DNA of 64,000 bases, from NCBI GenBank assembly GCA_963556195.1, contig OY744517.1, forward strand, positions 84,545,214 through 84,609,213, given 5' to 3'. Below the pieces are notes generated by a model. That model made no database searches, was not told where the DNA came from, and saw only the letters and a program-made list of their open reading frames with translations. Positions 50,740-61,884 of the stretch are shown here, in pieces. Every line of letters begins with the position of its first letter. The first letter of the stretch is position 1. This DNA comes from Sepiola atlantica. Its lineage: Eukaryota; Mollusca; Cephalopoda; Sepiida; Sepiolidae. The translations under genes were made by a program, and so were the position numbers.

Positions 50740-51210
50740 CAAATTAGGAGCTGCGCAGCGAGATGTCTGTTTACATTAGTTTTAAATTTCTGCATGTCAG
50801 TAACGTCAGGAAAGCAGGGAGCAGGGAGGGAGTTCCAGAGTCTAGCAGCACGAGGAAAGAAGCTTTTGGAGTAGAAAGCTCTCTGGCATCTGGGGACCTC
50901 CACAGTGTATGGATGGGACTTGGCAGATTGTCGGGTTGGTCTAGTGAATTTACGTTGTGGGGGTACCAGAGCAGCAAGCTCATCAGAGCACAATCCATTG
51001 AAGTACTTGTAAAACAGGCACAAGGATGCAACATCGCGGCGATGGGGAAGAGGCTGGAGCTTGGTGGATATCATGTTGGCAACTCTTTTTTATACCTTGT
51101 CTAAGAGGGAGAGACTAGCGGATGATGCACCAGCCCAGATGTGGCAACAATACTCCATGCATGGGTGGATGGTGGCTTTGTAGAGATATAAGATAATGTC
51201 AGGTTATACC
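50740..51210 (-). mobile_element. Jockey/CR1-like LINE fragment, reverse strand
   Basis: The translation gives YCCHIWAGASSASLSLLDKV (past a stop), then MISTKLQPLPHRRDVASLCL and YKYFNGLCSDELAALVPPQRK to RLWNSLPAPCFP and FKTNVNRHLAAQL. The C-terminal 111 codons are open. Both ends are cut: the RT is missing upstream, and the usual 3' UTR with its ACGTCTACAGTGGC block is absent downstream. Loss of the 3' end is unusual for a LINE insertion and implies later deletion. Confidence 0.9.
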
Positions 51211-51702
51211 CGAGTCTTTGAGGCATACACTTAAGGAGATAACCCTGGGCATCACCAGACCCCTGCACACCACTGTCTGTGACCCTATTTCACTAGCGCT
51301 GAACAAACTGGGGGGGAATTCAGAAATAATAATGAAATAATTTACAAGTGCATTTTTGGGGTCTATCTGATAAAGTATACAGATTAAATTCTATAAAATA
51401 TTTAAGAGATTTCGATGTGTATATTCCTATCATATATTATGTGAGATTGTATGTATTTGTGTATATAAAAGCATTTTCTTTTTATGAAAAGGTGAAATAT
51501 GATTTTTGATTTAAATAGAAGATGCCCAAAGTGGCATAACACATGAGCGAATGAATTTATTCAAATTTTTCACAAGAAATGTTAAGATACCTTCATAATA
51601 TAAAAAATGTACATAAATATACATGCACATATACAACGTATATCCAATCATATATAAACTTATATAAAACATACATGATTACTTATATATATAGTTTTTT
51701 AT
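51211..51702. other. Spacer, no gene seen
   Basis: AT-rich with a short ATACAT-rich region. Nothing recognised. Confidence 0.4.
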
Positions 51703-51860
51703 GTACTAATAAGTCACCACTTATCGAGGTTAAAAGACACTTGGTGGATAAGGGTTAATGGTATGGATGGATTGTCAGTTGAATGATGAAGAATATTATT
51801 ATTTGAATAAACAAAATTTGATGAATTATGAGGACAGTTTATGCCAAGTATTTGTTGACA
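51703..51860 (-). mobile_element. LINE 3' tail (family L2), copy 2
   Basis: The reverse complement contains ATTCTTCATCATTCAACTGAC, CCATCCATACCATTAACCC and AAGTGTCTTTTAACCTCGAT, matching the tails at 44398 and 54470. It abuts the forward LINE fragment at about 51890. Confidence 0.7.
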
Positions 51861-51889
51861 TTGAATTGAAGACGACCATGGTGTAGCAT

Positions 51890-52600
51890 GCAGGGAGAGT
51901 TCAACTTTCAAACTTCTCGGCCTAACCTTCAGAGGTAACATGAATTGGAACAAATACATTGAAGACATTGCCAAGGCTGCAGCAAAGAAGGTGGGCTCTC
52001 TCTACCGTGTTAGTAAACTCCTCACACCTGATATTATCCTGTATCTCTACAAAGCCACCATCCGCCCATGCATGGAGTATTGCTGCCACATCTGGGCTGG
52101 TGCATCATCTACTAGTCTCTCCCTCATTGACAAGGTCCAAAAAAGAGTCGCCAACTTAATAGATCCTTCACTGTCAACCAAGTCTCAGCCCCCATCCCAT
52201 CGCCACAATGTAGCATCCTTGTGCTTTTTTTACAAATACTTCAATGGATTATGCTCCGATGAACTGGCTACTCTGGTACCCCCACAACGTAAATTCACTA
52301 GACCAACTCAACAATCAGCTAAATCCCATCCATTCACTGTGGAGGTCCCCAGATGCCGAAGAGCTTTCTACTCCAATAGCTTCTTTCCTCATGCTGCTGG
52401 ACTCTGGAACTCACTCCCTGCTCCCTTTTTCCCCGACACTACCGACATGCAGAGGTTTAAAACTAATGTAAACAGACATCTTGCTGCACAGCTCCCAACT
52501 TAGAATGACACCCAAAACCTACTCCTTAATTCTCAGTAGCCCCTTACGTCTACAGTGGCGTCCTGCCTTGTTTGGGGTGAAATATCATAAACATTTTAAA
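51890..52600 (+). mobile_element. Jockey/CR1-like LINE, intact C-terminal frame and 3' UTR
   Basis: An uninterrupted frame to the stop at 52503 (187 codons from the first Met at 51940) covers FKLLGLTFRGNMNWNKYIED, YKATIRPCMEYCCHIWAGAS, VQKRVANLI, YKYFNGLCSDELATLVPPQR, LWNSLPAPFFP and FKTNVNRHLAAQLPT. The 3' UTR is ~97 bp with CCCCTTACGTCTACAGTGGC and GCCTTGTTTGGGGTG. It is 5'-truncated within RT after the catalytic region. It is the youngest-looking copy in the window because its frame is undamaged. Confidence 0.92.
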
Positions 52601-52749
52601 AATCCCGTAGTAATGCGTTTTACATATACTTATATTAACATAGACAATTACTTATACTATATTTGTGATTCTCTGTTCTCTTTTTCTCTCCGTCAAAGGA
52701 TATAATCGAAAACAAAGACTTATACTAAGATCAAACACAACTTTTTTAG
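52601..52749. other. Spacer
   Basis: No feature. Confidence 0.4.
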
Positions 52750-53115
52750 ATGTTTCGGAATTTTTTAGATGGGGATTGATAATTTGTAGAATTTAGTATA
52801 TTCGGACTGCTGTTCTCATCTTGGGTGACATTCATCTGAAGGTTGAAGTTTCAATCCTCAGTGTAGGCGATACGAAGAAGTGCGAATTACTGAAGACTTC
52901 TTCCCAGTCATGGCAGATGGAAGGAGAGCATGCTACTCCCGTGAATTTAATAAAGGGTTCCATACGAAATTCCGTCCAGATTCCCGAGTTCGACAGAAAG
53001 ATTCCCGAGTTCGACAAGGTACACCTGAAGAAGGTTGGAGGTTACATCGGCCGAAACATTGTGATAAAAATACCCAAGGTGAGAACAGTAGTCCGAATAT
53101 ACCAAATTCTACAAC
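52750..53115 (+). mobile_element. Family R element, near-complete short copy
   Basis: The left terminal repeat starts at about 52750 (TTTCGGAATTTTTTAGATGG, GATAATTTGTAGAATTTAG, CTGTTCTCATCTTGGG). The inverse at the right (CCCAAGGTGAGAACAG, ATACCAAATTCTACAA) ends at about 53115. Between are the B box GGTTGAAGTTTCAATCC (52841-52857), TGGCAGATGG, TAATAAAGGGTTCC, TTCCCGAGTTCGACAGAAAG, and a hammerhead-like core (53025-53056: CTGAAGA, extra A, GGTTG...CGGCC, GAAA). No protein. Confidence 0.8.
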
Positions 53116-53839
53116 CTGTTTCGAGTAAAATTTTATGAGGAATCCAATGATGGTATTAATTTTGTATTTTATTTGTACTTCTACAGTTTACAGACCGTGC
53201 TGAAATAATAACGTTATTATTTAGAAACCCATTCTTAACATGGGGAGGGGGCTTTGTTAAATATTCTGTACTTTGACATACCGTAAAAATTGAATTTAAC
53301 TTGTAAAATCCTATATAAAATATGTCACGGTCCGTAAACTGGAGAAGTACCGTTTATTTTTTGTATTAAGTTTTTATGGTTTGTTTGCAGTGGACTTGAA
53401 AATCTATGTTGTGTTTTTACTTATTCATTAAAATGCCGAGCAAAGTTATAGTGTTACTGGGATTCTTTTTTATATGTGAAGTTGACGAATCCAATAAGAT
53501 TTTCCTGGAGATTTTAATAAATAGGTCAAACACAATTTAGCTACTAAAAATAAACCAACAAATCCGATTATATACAGTTTTACTTCCATTATAACAACAA
53601 AATTAAAACTAGTCTCAAGCAATGTTTCTTTTAATATAGTGATTTTAAAAAGAAAAAGATAAAATAAAATTTTGTTATAAAAAAAAACCCTAAAAGAATA
53701 CCCGTTCCAAGACGGGTACAATTAATTCCCAACACAGAACAGTTTTGCACCACTTTTATGTCTAGAATCATTATTCTAATTTTAATCAAAATCCATTAAA
53801 TGCTTTTGATTCTAGAAAATGTCTAAAATTTAAGGTTTT
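53116..53839. other. AT-rich spacer, no gene seen
   Basis: A small hairpin ACCCGTTCCAAGACGGGT is at about 53701. Nothing coding. Confidence 0.45.
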
Positions 53840-54175
53840 AGCTTAAGGGGGATCTTGATTAATTGGTGTCTAATTACTATGAATAAAATTTAATGCAAAT
53901 CTGAAATATTTTAATTTTCAAATGGGAGATTGCACCCATATTATCCTCCATATAACCCTTTAAAATACTCCAAAGAAGCTGAAATGTGGGGAGTATTTAT
54001 TACATCCCTTTTTTACAAAACTAAATTTATCTTACATTTGAACCCCTTTCACCTAGTAGATTTGTTTCCAAATTAATAATGATCGGTTAATTAGTTTAGG
54101 AGAGAATCCTGTATGTACAATATATAAACATATACGCATATCCGACTTTATAAAGATAGATATAAGCTTATTTTA
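53840..54175 (-). repeat. Dispersed repeat (family T), uninterrupted copy
   Basis: Reverse complement of 10690-10840 joined to 11340-11510; shared landmarks given there. In that orientation it begins with TATCTTTATAAAGTCGG, which resembles a Helitron-type 5' start. Confidence 0.75.
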
Positions 54176-54227
54176 GTAATAGAATTGGAAGTTATTATAT
54201 TAAATTATTCAATATTGACCTTAGAGT

Positions 54228-54600
54228 ATGGTTTCGTACACATTTTATAAGGCCTTAAAATGTTTTCTTAATTGTGTGGGAACAGGCTCACTGTATGCCC
54301 AATTTTCAACAACTCTACCCACTACACTGACTTTTGAACCACATAATAATTCAAGCTTGTGGAACACATTACCACACCACTGCTCGCCTGCAGACTACAA
54401 CATTCCCATCTTTAGATCAAATGTCTAAAAATACTAGTCAAACCGTCCTAAGTAATCAATTTTTTCCTTACTCCATTCATCATTTTCAATCTTCTCATAA
54501 TATCATTCATCATTCAATTGAAAATCCATCCTTCATTAACCCTTATCCTCAAGTGGCTTTTTGCCTTGATAAAACGTAACTTATTAGTAAAAAAATTGAA
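54228..54600 (+). mobile_element. LINE C-terminal remnant and 3' tail (family L2), copy 3
   Basis: The translation includes NNSSLWNTLPHHCSPADYNI and PIFRSNV, the ending typical of CR1/jockey-like ORF2 proteins (SLWNSLP...F). A frame change separates it from the upstream part. The 3' tail, TCATAATATCATTCATCATTC to AGTGGCTTTTTGCCTTGAT, is shared with 44398 and 51703. Confidence 0.75.
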
Positions 54601-54726
54601 TAAATATAGATCTATTACCGATTGTACGGTTGATAAAATGTCTTAAGAGACAATTAGTTTTTTGTCTTTTCTTTAACGAATGCATGAAATCAGATAATAA
54701 TGGTAAAATACTGGTTAAGCTGGAGC

Positions 54727-56220
54727 TGTTAATCAGATTCTACTAATTAATAAATCTGTTAATCAGATTCTACTAATTAATAAATCTGTTAATCAGATTC
54801 TACTAATTAATAAATGTGTTAATCAGATTCTACTAATTATTAAATGTGTTAATCAGATTCTACTAATTAATAAATCTGTTAATCAGATTCTACTAATTAA
54901 TAAATCTGTTAATCAGATTCTACTAATTAATAAATCTGTTAATCAGATTCTACAAACTAATAAATCTGTTAATCAGATTCTACTAACTAATAAATCTGTT
55001 AATCAGATTCTACTAACTAATAAATCTGTTAATCAGATTCTACTAACTAATAAATCTGTTAATCAGATTCTACTAATTAATAAATCTGTTAATCAGATTC
55101 TACTAATTAATAAATCTGTTAATCAGATTCTACTAATTAATAAATCTGTTAATCAGATTCTACTAATTAATAAATCTGTTAATCAGATTCTACTAATTAA
55201 TAAATCTGTTAATCAGATTCTACTAATTAATAAATCGGATTCTATCAGATTCTATCAGATTCTACTAATTAATAAATCTGTTAATCAGATTCTACTAATT
55301 AATAAATCTGTTAATCAGATTCTACTAATTAATAAATCTGTTAATCAGATTCTACTAATTAATAAATCTGTTAATCAGATTCTACTAATTAATAAATCTG
55401 TTAATCAGATTCTACTAATTAATAAATCTGCTAATCAGATTCTACTAATTAATAAATCTGTTAATCAGATTCTACTAACTAATAAATCTGTTAATCAGAT
55501 TCTACTAATTAATAAATCTGTTAATCAGATTCTACTAACTAATAAATATGTTAATCAGATTCTACTAATTAATAAATCTGTTAATCAGATTCTACTAATT
55601 AATAAATCTGTTAATCAGATTCTACTAATTAATAAATCTGTTAATCAGATTCTACTAATTAATAAATCAGATTCTATCAGATTCTATCAGATTCTACTAA
55701 TTAATAAATCTGTTAATTAGATTCTACTAATTAATAAATCTGTTAATCAGATTCTACTAATTAATAAATCTGTTAATCAGATTCTACTAATTAATAAATC
55801 TGTTAATCAGATTCTACTAATTAATAAATCTGTTAATCAGATTCTACTAATTAATAAATCTGTTAATCAGATTCTACTAATTAATAAATCTGTTAATCAG
55901 ATTCTACTAATTAATAAATCTGTTAATCAGATTCTACTAACTAATAAATCTGTTAATCAGATTCTACTAACTAATAAATCTGTTAATCAGATTCTACTAA
56001 TTAATAAATCTGTTAATCAGATTCTACTAATTAATAAATCTGTTAATCAGATTCTACTAATTAATAAATCTGTTAATCAGATTCTACTAACTAATAAATC
56101 TGTTAATCAGATTCTACTAATTAATAAATCTGTTAATCAGATTCTACTAACTAATAAATCTGTTAATCAGATTCTACTAATTAATAAATCTGTTAATCAG
56201 ATTCTACTAACTAATAAATG
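54727..56220. repeat. 30-bp satellite array, about 50 copies
   Basis: The unit is AATCTGTTAATCAGATTCTACTAATTAATA with few variants (ACTAACTAA, CTGC, ATGT). Each unit holds a small perfect hairpin, AATCTG-TTAAT-CAGATT. Two interruptions with GATTCTATCAGATTCTATCA (about 55237 and 55669) are 432 bp apart, showing duplication of a block of 14 units plus 12 bp. Stops occur in every unit, so there is no protein. Confidence 0.95.
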
Positions 56221-56234
56221 TGCATCACTAAAAA

Positions 56235-56600
56235 ATTTGAAAATGTATGGAAAATTAACTGTCGACCTAACATGTGTACGCAGTGTGATGATATATGGAA
56301 ATGAAATATGGCCAGTGAGAGAAATGATATGAAAATGATATGATGGATATGTAATGTGAATCTTAATGACAGGCTTAGATCTGATGACATCAGAAAATCT
56401 GGACAGAGAGATGTATGCAGAAAAGGAGGCTTCGACGGTATGACCATGTGAAAAGAATGTATTAAAGCTCTTGGATCAGTAGATGTAGCACTGTTAAGGT
56501 AGCAGGTTCAGTTCACAGAGGAAGTCCAAAGAAAACATGGGAAGAAATGATAAAAATAGACTTCAGAGAAAGGGGGGTAAATAAAAACCTGGTCAGAGAC
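56235..56600 (+). pseudogene. LINE ORF2 C-terminal remnant
   Basis: Joined across small breaks, the translation reads like the C-terminus of many RTE/jockey-type LINEs: VYGNE.WPVRE, W(I)CNVNLNDRLRSDDIRKS, KRRLRRYDHVKRM, and HRGSPKKTWEEMIKIDFRERG. The HVKRM...(R)PKKTW...D...RG succession is diagnostic of this region. It begins directly after the 30-bp satellite. Several frameshifts and stops. Confidence 0.75.
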
Positions 56601-56879
56601 AGTTTAGAAAATACCCCTACTCTTAATACTAAAAATGCTAAACACTTGCAGACTCTAAAATTATTGGGAAGAATTGCACCAAAGTAGGTATGGAGCACAT
56701 TTGGCATACTGGGTGTATCATAGGAGGGACGTCAAAATGAAAATACTACTAATAATAATAAGTTATAATAATTGTAAACACTTAAATACCCTAAACTTAT
56801 TAGGTAGAATTACACCACACTTAGCATAAAGAGCACTTGGGCTGTGGGATATGATAAGATTAAGACTACTTATTATGAT
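56601..56879. repeat. Short tandem duplication downstream of LINE remnant
   Basis: AACACTTGCAGACTCTAAAATTATTGGGAAGAATTGCACCA at about 56640-56680 recurs diverged at about 56777-56818. Probably an old duplicated LINE 3' UTR. Confidence 0.5.
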
Positions 56880-57070
56880 ACAGAATTTTTGAGATGAGGA
56901 TTGATAATTTGTATTATTTGGATTATTCGGACTACTATTCTCATCTTAAATGTTATTCTCACAATGTGGACAGATGGCGAAAAATGAATAAATGTGTTAA
57001 ATAGCGATCAGTTCTAAGTGACAATCTTCTGGAGGTTGAAGGTTCAATCCTCATCACAAGCAGTACAAAC
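56880..57070. mobile_element. Family R fragment
   Basis: AGAATTTTTGAGATGAGGATTG, ATAATTTGTATTATTTGG and ACTATTCTCATCTTAAATG match the family R end. GGAGGTTGAAGGTTCAATCC at about 57031 carries the B box. The right terminal repeat is absent. Confidence 0.7.
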
Positions 57071-57734
57071 TAAGAATAAAGCAAAAATTAATTAATTATG
57101 ATGCTTAAATACTACCCCAACAGTCCTCTGCCGTTGCTAGATTAAAATACGCCATTTTGACAGCTTTTTTGGCTAGTACTTATATTAACCTTCGCAAGTG
57201 TATATACACTTACATGAATATATCTATATTTCTATCTGTACTTTTATACAAATAGCCTCTTTTTCTGTGTACTTCTTGAATACTAAATGGCTCAACATAT
57301 CAATTATTTGACAACATCTCTTTAGGGTGAGATCAGACTTTTAGATTTGACAACCTCTGGAGGTGATAAACCTACAAGTCCCTGAATCTGTTACCGAACA
57401 ATCTTTCTTTATAAATAGACTTCTGTATCACATTAAATATTTATGAATAAATATTATAGATAGCAAGACGTGGTTATTTGCATAAAAACTTACATTAGAG
57501 CAGTGGTTTGCAGCTCATATTTAAGGCCATTCCTATGCAGTATTCGAATCGTCTTGTGCAATACAATTCAAATGATTTCTCTGACCATCGCCCCCATCAC
57601 TCACAGAATTCTTTAAGAGGCTTTTGTTGAACTCTTAAATAGCCAGTTTGATAGTAACGAAGAACCAGATATAACAGAGCTTTATAAAAATAAATGTTTT
57701 TTCTTTATTCTGTGTATTTATATGCATACCAGGT
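57071..57734. other. Spacer, no gene seen
   Basis: CAGTGGTTTGCAGCTC at about 57502 weakly resembles a hAT end, but no partner end or duplication was found. Confidence 0.4.
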
Positions 57735-58689
57735 AAATTTGGTTTGGTTTAGTTTGTTTTACAGCATATCAACCATCTGTGTGTTATTTAATGTTGAATA
57801 CAGTTGTCAAATATAATTCTATAGGTAGGATAATTATTTATATTCCTAGAATACATGACTCTCTGAAGATAACCAAACCCAAGCTGGAAAAGACTCCGAC
57901 AATACTACAAGCGACAGACCTATTCCACTAGTTTTGTGTTGTTTGAAATATAGTTGTCAAATATAATTCTATAAGCAGGGTCATTGTTTGTATTCCTAGA
58001 CTACATTGCTCTCAGATAACCAGAATACATTGCTCTCAGATAACCAGAATACATTGCTCTCAGATAATCAGAATACATTGCTCTCAGATAACCAGAATAC
58101 ATTGCTCTCAGATAACCAGAATACATTGCTCTCAGATAACCAGAATACATTGCTCTCAGGTAACCAGAATAAATTTTTCCCAGAAAGAAATTTTGCAGTG
58201 AAAGCGAAAACATTACTCTTAGAAAGGAACCCTACTGAGAGAGATCAGCATTACTTCAAGAAAATACCACTCCCAGAAAAACATTACTTCTTAAGGGAAG
58301 ATACTCTTCTTTGCTCTCAACGTGATTGACCCTGAGCCACTGCCTTCTAGTATCTATTTAGGGAGTAAAAAATAAAAATAAAAATGAGACATAAGGTCTT
58401 GATTTCTTGAAGAATAAGATTGAATAATACGGTTTCAGATAAACGTATGGATACTAGGGCATGACATGACCAGCCGATTGATCGGATCGGACCTCTCTGA
58501 CCTCCTGTCTAGCTAAAGTAAGAGCTGAAGTGGACGAATGCCTATCCACCAGGATCCTGTCCTATGGCATCACGCATTGCCACATACGGCCAACAGGTGG
58601 CCCCGTTTTCGGGGGTGGAGGTCTTACACCTCTGCTTCGGATTGTAGTCGGCGAATTCTAAACCCCGCTGACAGCGCAATATGAGGTAA
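57735..58689 (-). mobile_element. Dispersed element (family Q), copy 2
   Basis: Reverse complement of 22035-22740. It is longer here because of the internal 24-bp minisatellite (58003-58165) and about 100 bp of extra sequence near 58200-58320. The TTGGTTTGGTTTAGTTTG run at about 57740 corresponds to the AACCA run of copy 1. No gene. Confidence 0.8.
58003..58165. repeat. 24-bp minisatellite, about 7 copies
   Basis: Unit ATTGCTCTCAGATAACCAGAATAC, near-identical copies. Because 24 is a multiple of three, short periodic frames open on both strands (NQNTLLSD forward, SGYLRAMY reverse); these are not genes. Copy 1 of family Q has only 3-4 diverged units at the equivalent place, so the array expanded in this copy. 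Confidence 0.95.
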
Positions 58690-58705
58690 AGATCGTTTGT
58701 ATATA

Positions 58706-58823
58706 GAGTAATTTACTCCTCTCCAGGAGTTAGGCACAAGGCCAGTTTTTATCCTACTCCCACAAGTAAGATGTGACCCAAGCTCGGGTCGGAAAGTGGG
58801 GGTTGAAAAGCCAGTGCCCGAGA
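58706..58823 (+). mobile_element. 118-bp retroposon (family S) with 16-bp target duplication
   Basis: AGATCGTTTGTATATA occurs at 58690-58705 and again at 58824-58839, exactly flanking the insert. A 16-bp duplication is typical of LINE-mediated retroposition. The insert matches 17019-17145 and starts GAGTAATTTACTCC. It has no A-tail and no obvious Pol III B box. Its identity is unknown. Confidence 0.85.
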
Positions 58824-58839
58824 AGATCGTTTGTATATA

Positions 58840-59559
58840 TCATTAAAGATTTCGTCACCAGACTTCTTCCAATTAAGATCGGGTGCAGAGGTAGAGGAGA
58901 ATGTCAATGTCACAAGTTAGATAGGTTGGCTTTTATTATTATTTGAGATTATCAAAAATGACACTGCTACTATGCTTATCTGTACAATATGTTTAAAATC
59001 ATTAGTCCCAATGTACTTGCCGCGCCACGAGGGCAGAGTAAGACATCAGGTAGGTTTTTAATGTGGAGAAAATCCAGCTCTTCAAAAAGAGGCACTCTGG
59101 ATTGGGACAAACTAAAAATTGCCTCAGTCTAGTAGGATTACTTTTTCATATACGAGATAGAACAATTATGAAGATAAATGAAAGGAGAGAGATAAAGATG
59201 TACGAATGACAAATCTATTTCAACTTCGATTGTTATATATATAAAAGAATTTGGTGCTCAAATAATATTTCGACCAGCTCATTTTTAAAAATGAAAACTA
59301 AAAACTTGTCATTTGGAGCCTATCATATTTTATGGAAGCAGATCATATCTTGCCTCCATCTGATTGGATAAACTACTTTGCCTGGATAAGATATATAAGT
59401 TGTCTTGTCACTAATTACTCTTTTTCTTATATTAGGAATTCACGCGATTTTATAACTTGCCACCGGATTACAAGCTGGTGTTTGATTAATATCAACTAGG
59501 TCACCTCGATGAAGGGGTCTGATATCAATGCAATTTTAAATTATGAAATATTTATCAGC
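58840..59559. other. Spacer with SINE-like body fragment
   Basis: 58985-59150 (ACTTGCCGCGCCACGAGGGC, GAGAAAATCCAGCTCTTC) resembles the SINE body at 43640-43730. No tRNA-like head is preserved. Otherwise no gene. Confidence 0.5.
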
Positions 59560-60820
59560 ATCGACAAGTATATCAGCTAGTAATAAACTATATTTCAAAC
59601 CCAAAGTTCTTCATAAATAATTCATTCGAAATCAGTTTCCATGTTTTTTTATCAATCCCTAAAACTTTAAATATATCAGCTAGTAATACACTATATTTCA
59701 AACCCAAAGTTCTTCATAAATAAGTCATTCAAAATCAGTTTCCATGTTTTTTTTTTATCAATCCCTAAAACTTTAAATATATCAGCTAGTAATACACTAT
59801 ATTTCAAACCCAAAGTTCTTCATAAATAAGTCATTCAAAATAAGTTTCCATGTTTTTTTATCAATCCCTAAAACTTTAAATATATCAGCTAGTAATACAC
59901 TATATTTCAAACCCAAAGTTCTTCATAAATAAGTCATTCAAAATCAGTTTCCATGTTTTTTTATCAATCTCTAAAACTTTAAATATATCAGCTAGTAATA
60001 CACTATATTTCAAACCCAAAGTTCTTCATAAATAAGTCATTCAAAATCAGTTTCCATGTTTTTTTTTTATCAATCCCTAAAACTTTAAATATATCAGCTA
60101 GTAATACACTATATTTCAAACCCAAAGTTCTTCATAAATAAGTCATTCAAAATCAGTTTCCATGTTTTTTATCAATCCCTAAAACTTTAAATATATCAGC
60201 TAGTAATACACTATATTTCAAACCCAAAGTTCTTCATAAATAAGTCATTCAAAATCAGTTTCCATGTTTTTTTATCAATGCCTAAAACTTTAAATATATC
60301 AGCTAGTAATACACTATATTTCAAACCCAAAGTTCTTCATAAATAAGTCATTCAAAATCAGTTTCCATGTTTTTTTATCAATCCCTAAAACTTTAAATAT
60401 ATCAGCTAGTAATACACTATATTTCAAACCCAAAGTTCTTCATAAATAATTCATTCAAAATCAGTTTCCATGTTTTTTATCAATCCCTAAAACTTTAAAT
60501 ATATCAGCTAGTAATACACTATATTTCAAACCCAAAGTTCTTCATGAATAATTAATTCAAAATCAGTTTCCATGTTTTTTTATCAATCCCTAAAATTTTA
60601 AATATATCAGCTAGTAATAAACTATATTTCAAACCCAAAGTTCTTCATAAATAATTCATTCAAAATCAGTTTCCATGTTTTTTTTATCAATCCCTAAAAC
60701 TTTAAATATATCAGCTAGTAATACACTATATATTAAACCCAAAGTTCTTCATAAATAATTCATTCAAAATCAGTTTCCATGTTTTTTTATCAATCCTTAA
60801 AACTTTAAATATATGGTTTG
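59560..60820. repeat. ~104-bp satellite array, 12 copies
   Basis: The unit contains TATATCAGCTAGTAATACAC, TATATTTCAAACCCAAAGTT, CTTCATAAATAAGTCATTC, AAAATCAGTTTCCATG, and a T-run followed by ATCAATCCCTAAAAC. Spacing is 103-106 bp, varying only with the length of the T-run (for example starts at 59571, 59674 and 59780). Copies are highly alike, with AATAAG or AATAAT variants. No coding frame. Confidence 0.95.
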
Positions 60821-61483
60821 TATAAAAGTATTTTGATAGATTCTTTTACTGTATCTTGTAAGAACATGAAGAGAGTGTGTTCAGCCATCTTATATTCAGA
60901 TGGAAAGTTTCACCCAAGTTGGCTTTGGAATTGTAGAGGTCAAATAATAAGATTTTGACATTGATTTTGGCTTTCTATAAATATTTATTCATATCTCCTC
61001 GTCCATGATGTAAAGCAAACATACATCATGATGCTTGTGTGATGGACATGAAAATAAATGTATGCCTTTGTTGATCGCAATCTATTTCTCTTCCTCAGTA
61101 GTTTAGGATACACAAACACACGCAATATTATATATATATATATATATATATATTATTATTATTATTATTATTACTATTATTATCATCTTTATATGGCCAA
61201 TTCTAAGATATTGACCACTGTATTTACAAAGACAGCAGACCAATATTATTTTTCTTCCAGTACCGTTTTAATTGATTATTTTTATTACATATATTATTAC
61301 ATATATTATTACATATATTATTAGATATATTATTAGATACATGGAAGTAAAAGCAGTGCGCTGGTTACTGACATGGATTGTTGATTTGGCATGTCGTGTT
61401 CGAATTGTACAAGGGCTATTCTATCCGTTTCATTAATACCCTTCACAAAGTATGAGTTCATCTCTTCACGGCGATAAATGAAG
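60821..61483. other. Spacer with AT, ATT and TATTACATAT microsatellites
   Basis: (TA)n then (ATT)n at 61130-61185, and a TATTATTACATA repeat at about 61280-61340. The 88-codon Tyr-rich frame here is an artefact. No gene. Confidence 0.6.
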
Positions 61484-61802
61484 TAGCAGGGTAGAATAGA
61501 CTCTCAAAATGTTGAAACAGCAACTAGTCTAGGAGAAGTAACATGAATTAGCAGGGTAGAATAGACTCTCAAAATGTTGAAACAGCAACTAGTCTAGGAG
61601 AAGTAACATGAATTAGCAGGGTAGAATAGACTCTCAAAATGTTGAAACAGCAACTAGTCTAGAAGAAGTAACATGAATTAGCAGGGTAGAATAGACTCTC
61701 AAAATGTTGAAACAGCAACTAGTCTAGGAGAAGTAACATGAATTAGAAGGGTAGAATAGACTCTCAAAATGTTGAAACAGCAACTAATCTAGGAGAAGTA
61801 AC
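61484..61802. repeat. 65-bp tandem repeat, 5 copies
   Basis: Unit AGCAGGGTAGAATAGACTCTC + AAAATGTTGAAACAGC + AACTAGTCTAGGAGAAGTAACATGAATT, with GACTCTC at 61499, 61564, 61629, 61694 and 61759. Almost identical copies. Followed by a LINE remnant. Confidence 0.95.
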
Positions 61803-61884
61803 ACTCTAAACTAACACCTATGATAATGCAAGTCCATGACATATATAACATATCCAAGCAGGCATATTTCCCAGTTAAAGAGGG

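Noticed and set aside
57502..57660. hAT element end at CAGTGGTTTGCAGCTC
   Set aside because: No matching inverted end or 8-bp duplication could be found.
58001..58329. Repetitive 107- and 70-codon frames
   Set aside because: Produced by the 24-bp minisatellite; not open in the other family Q copy.
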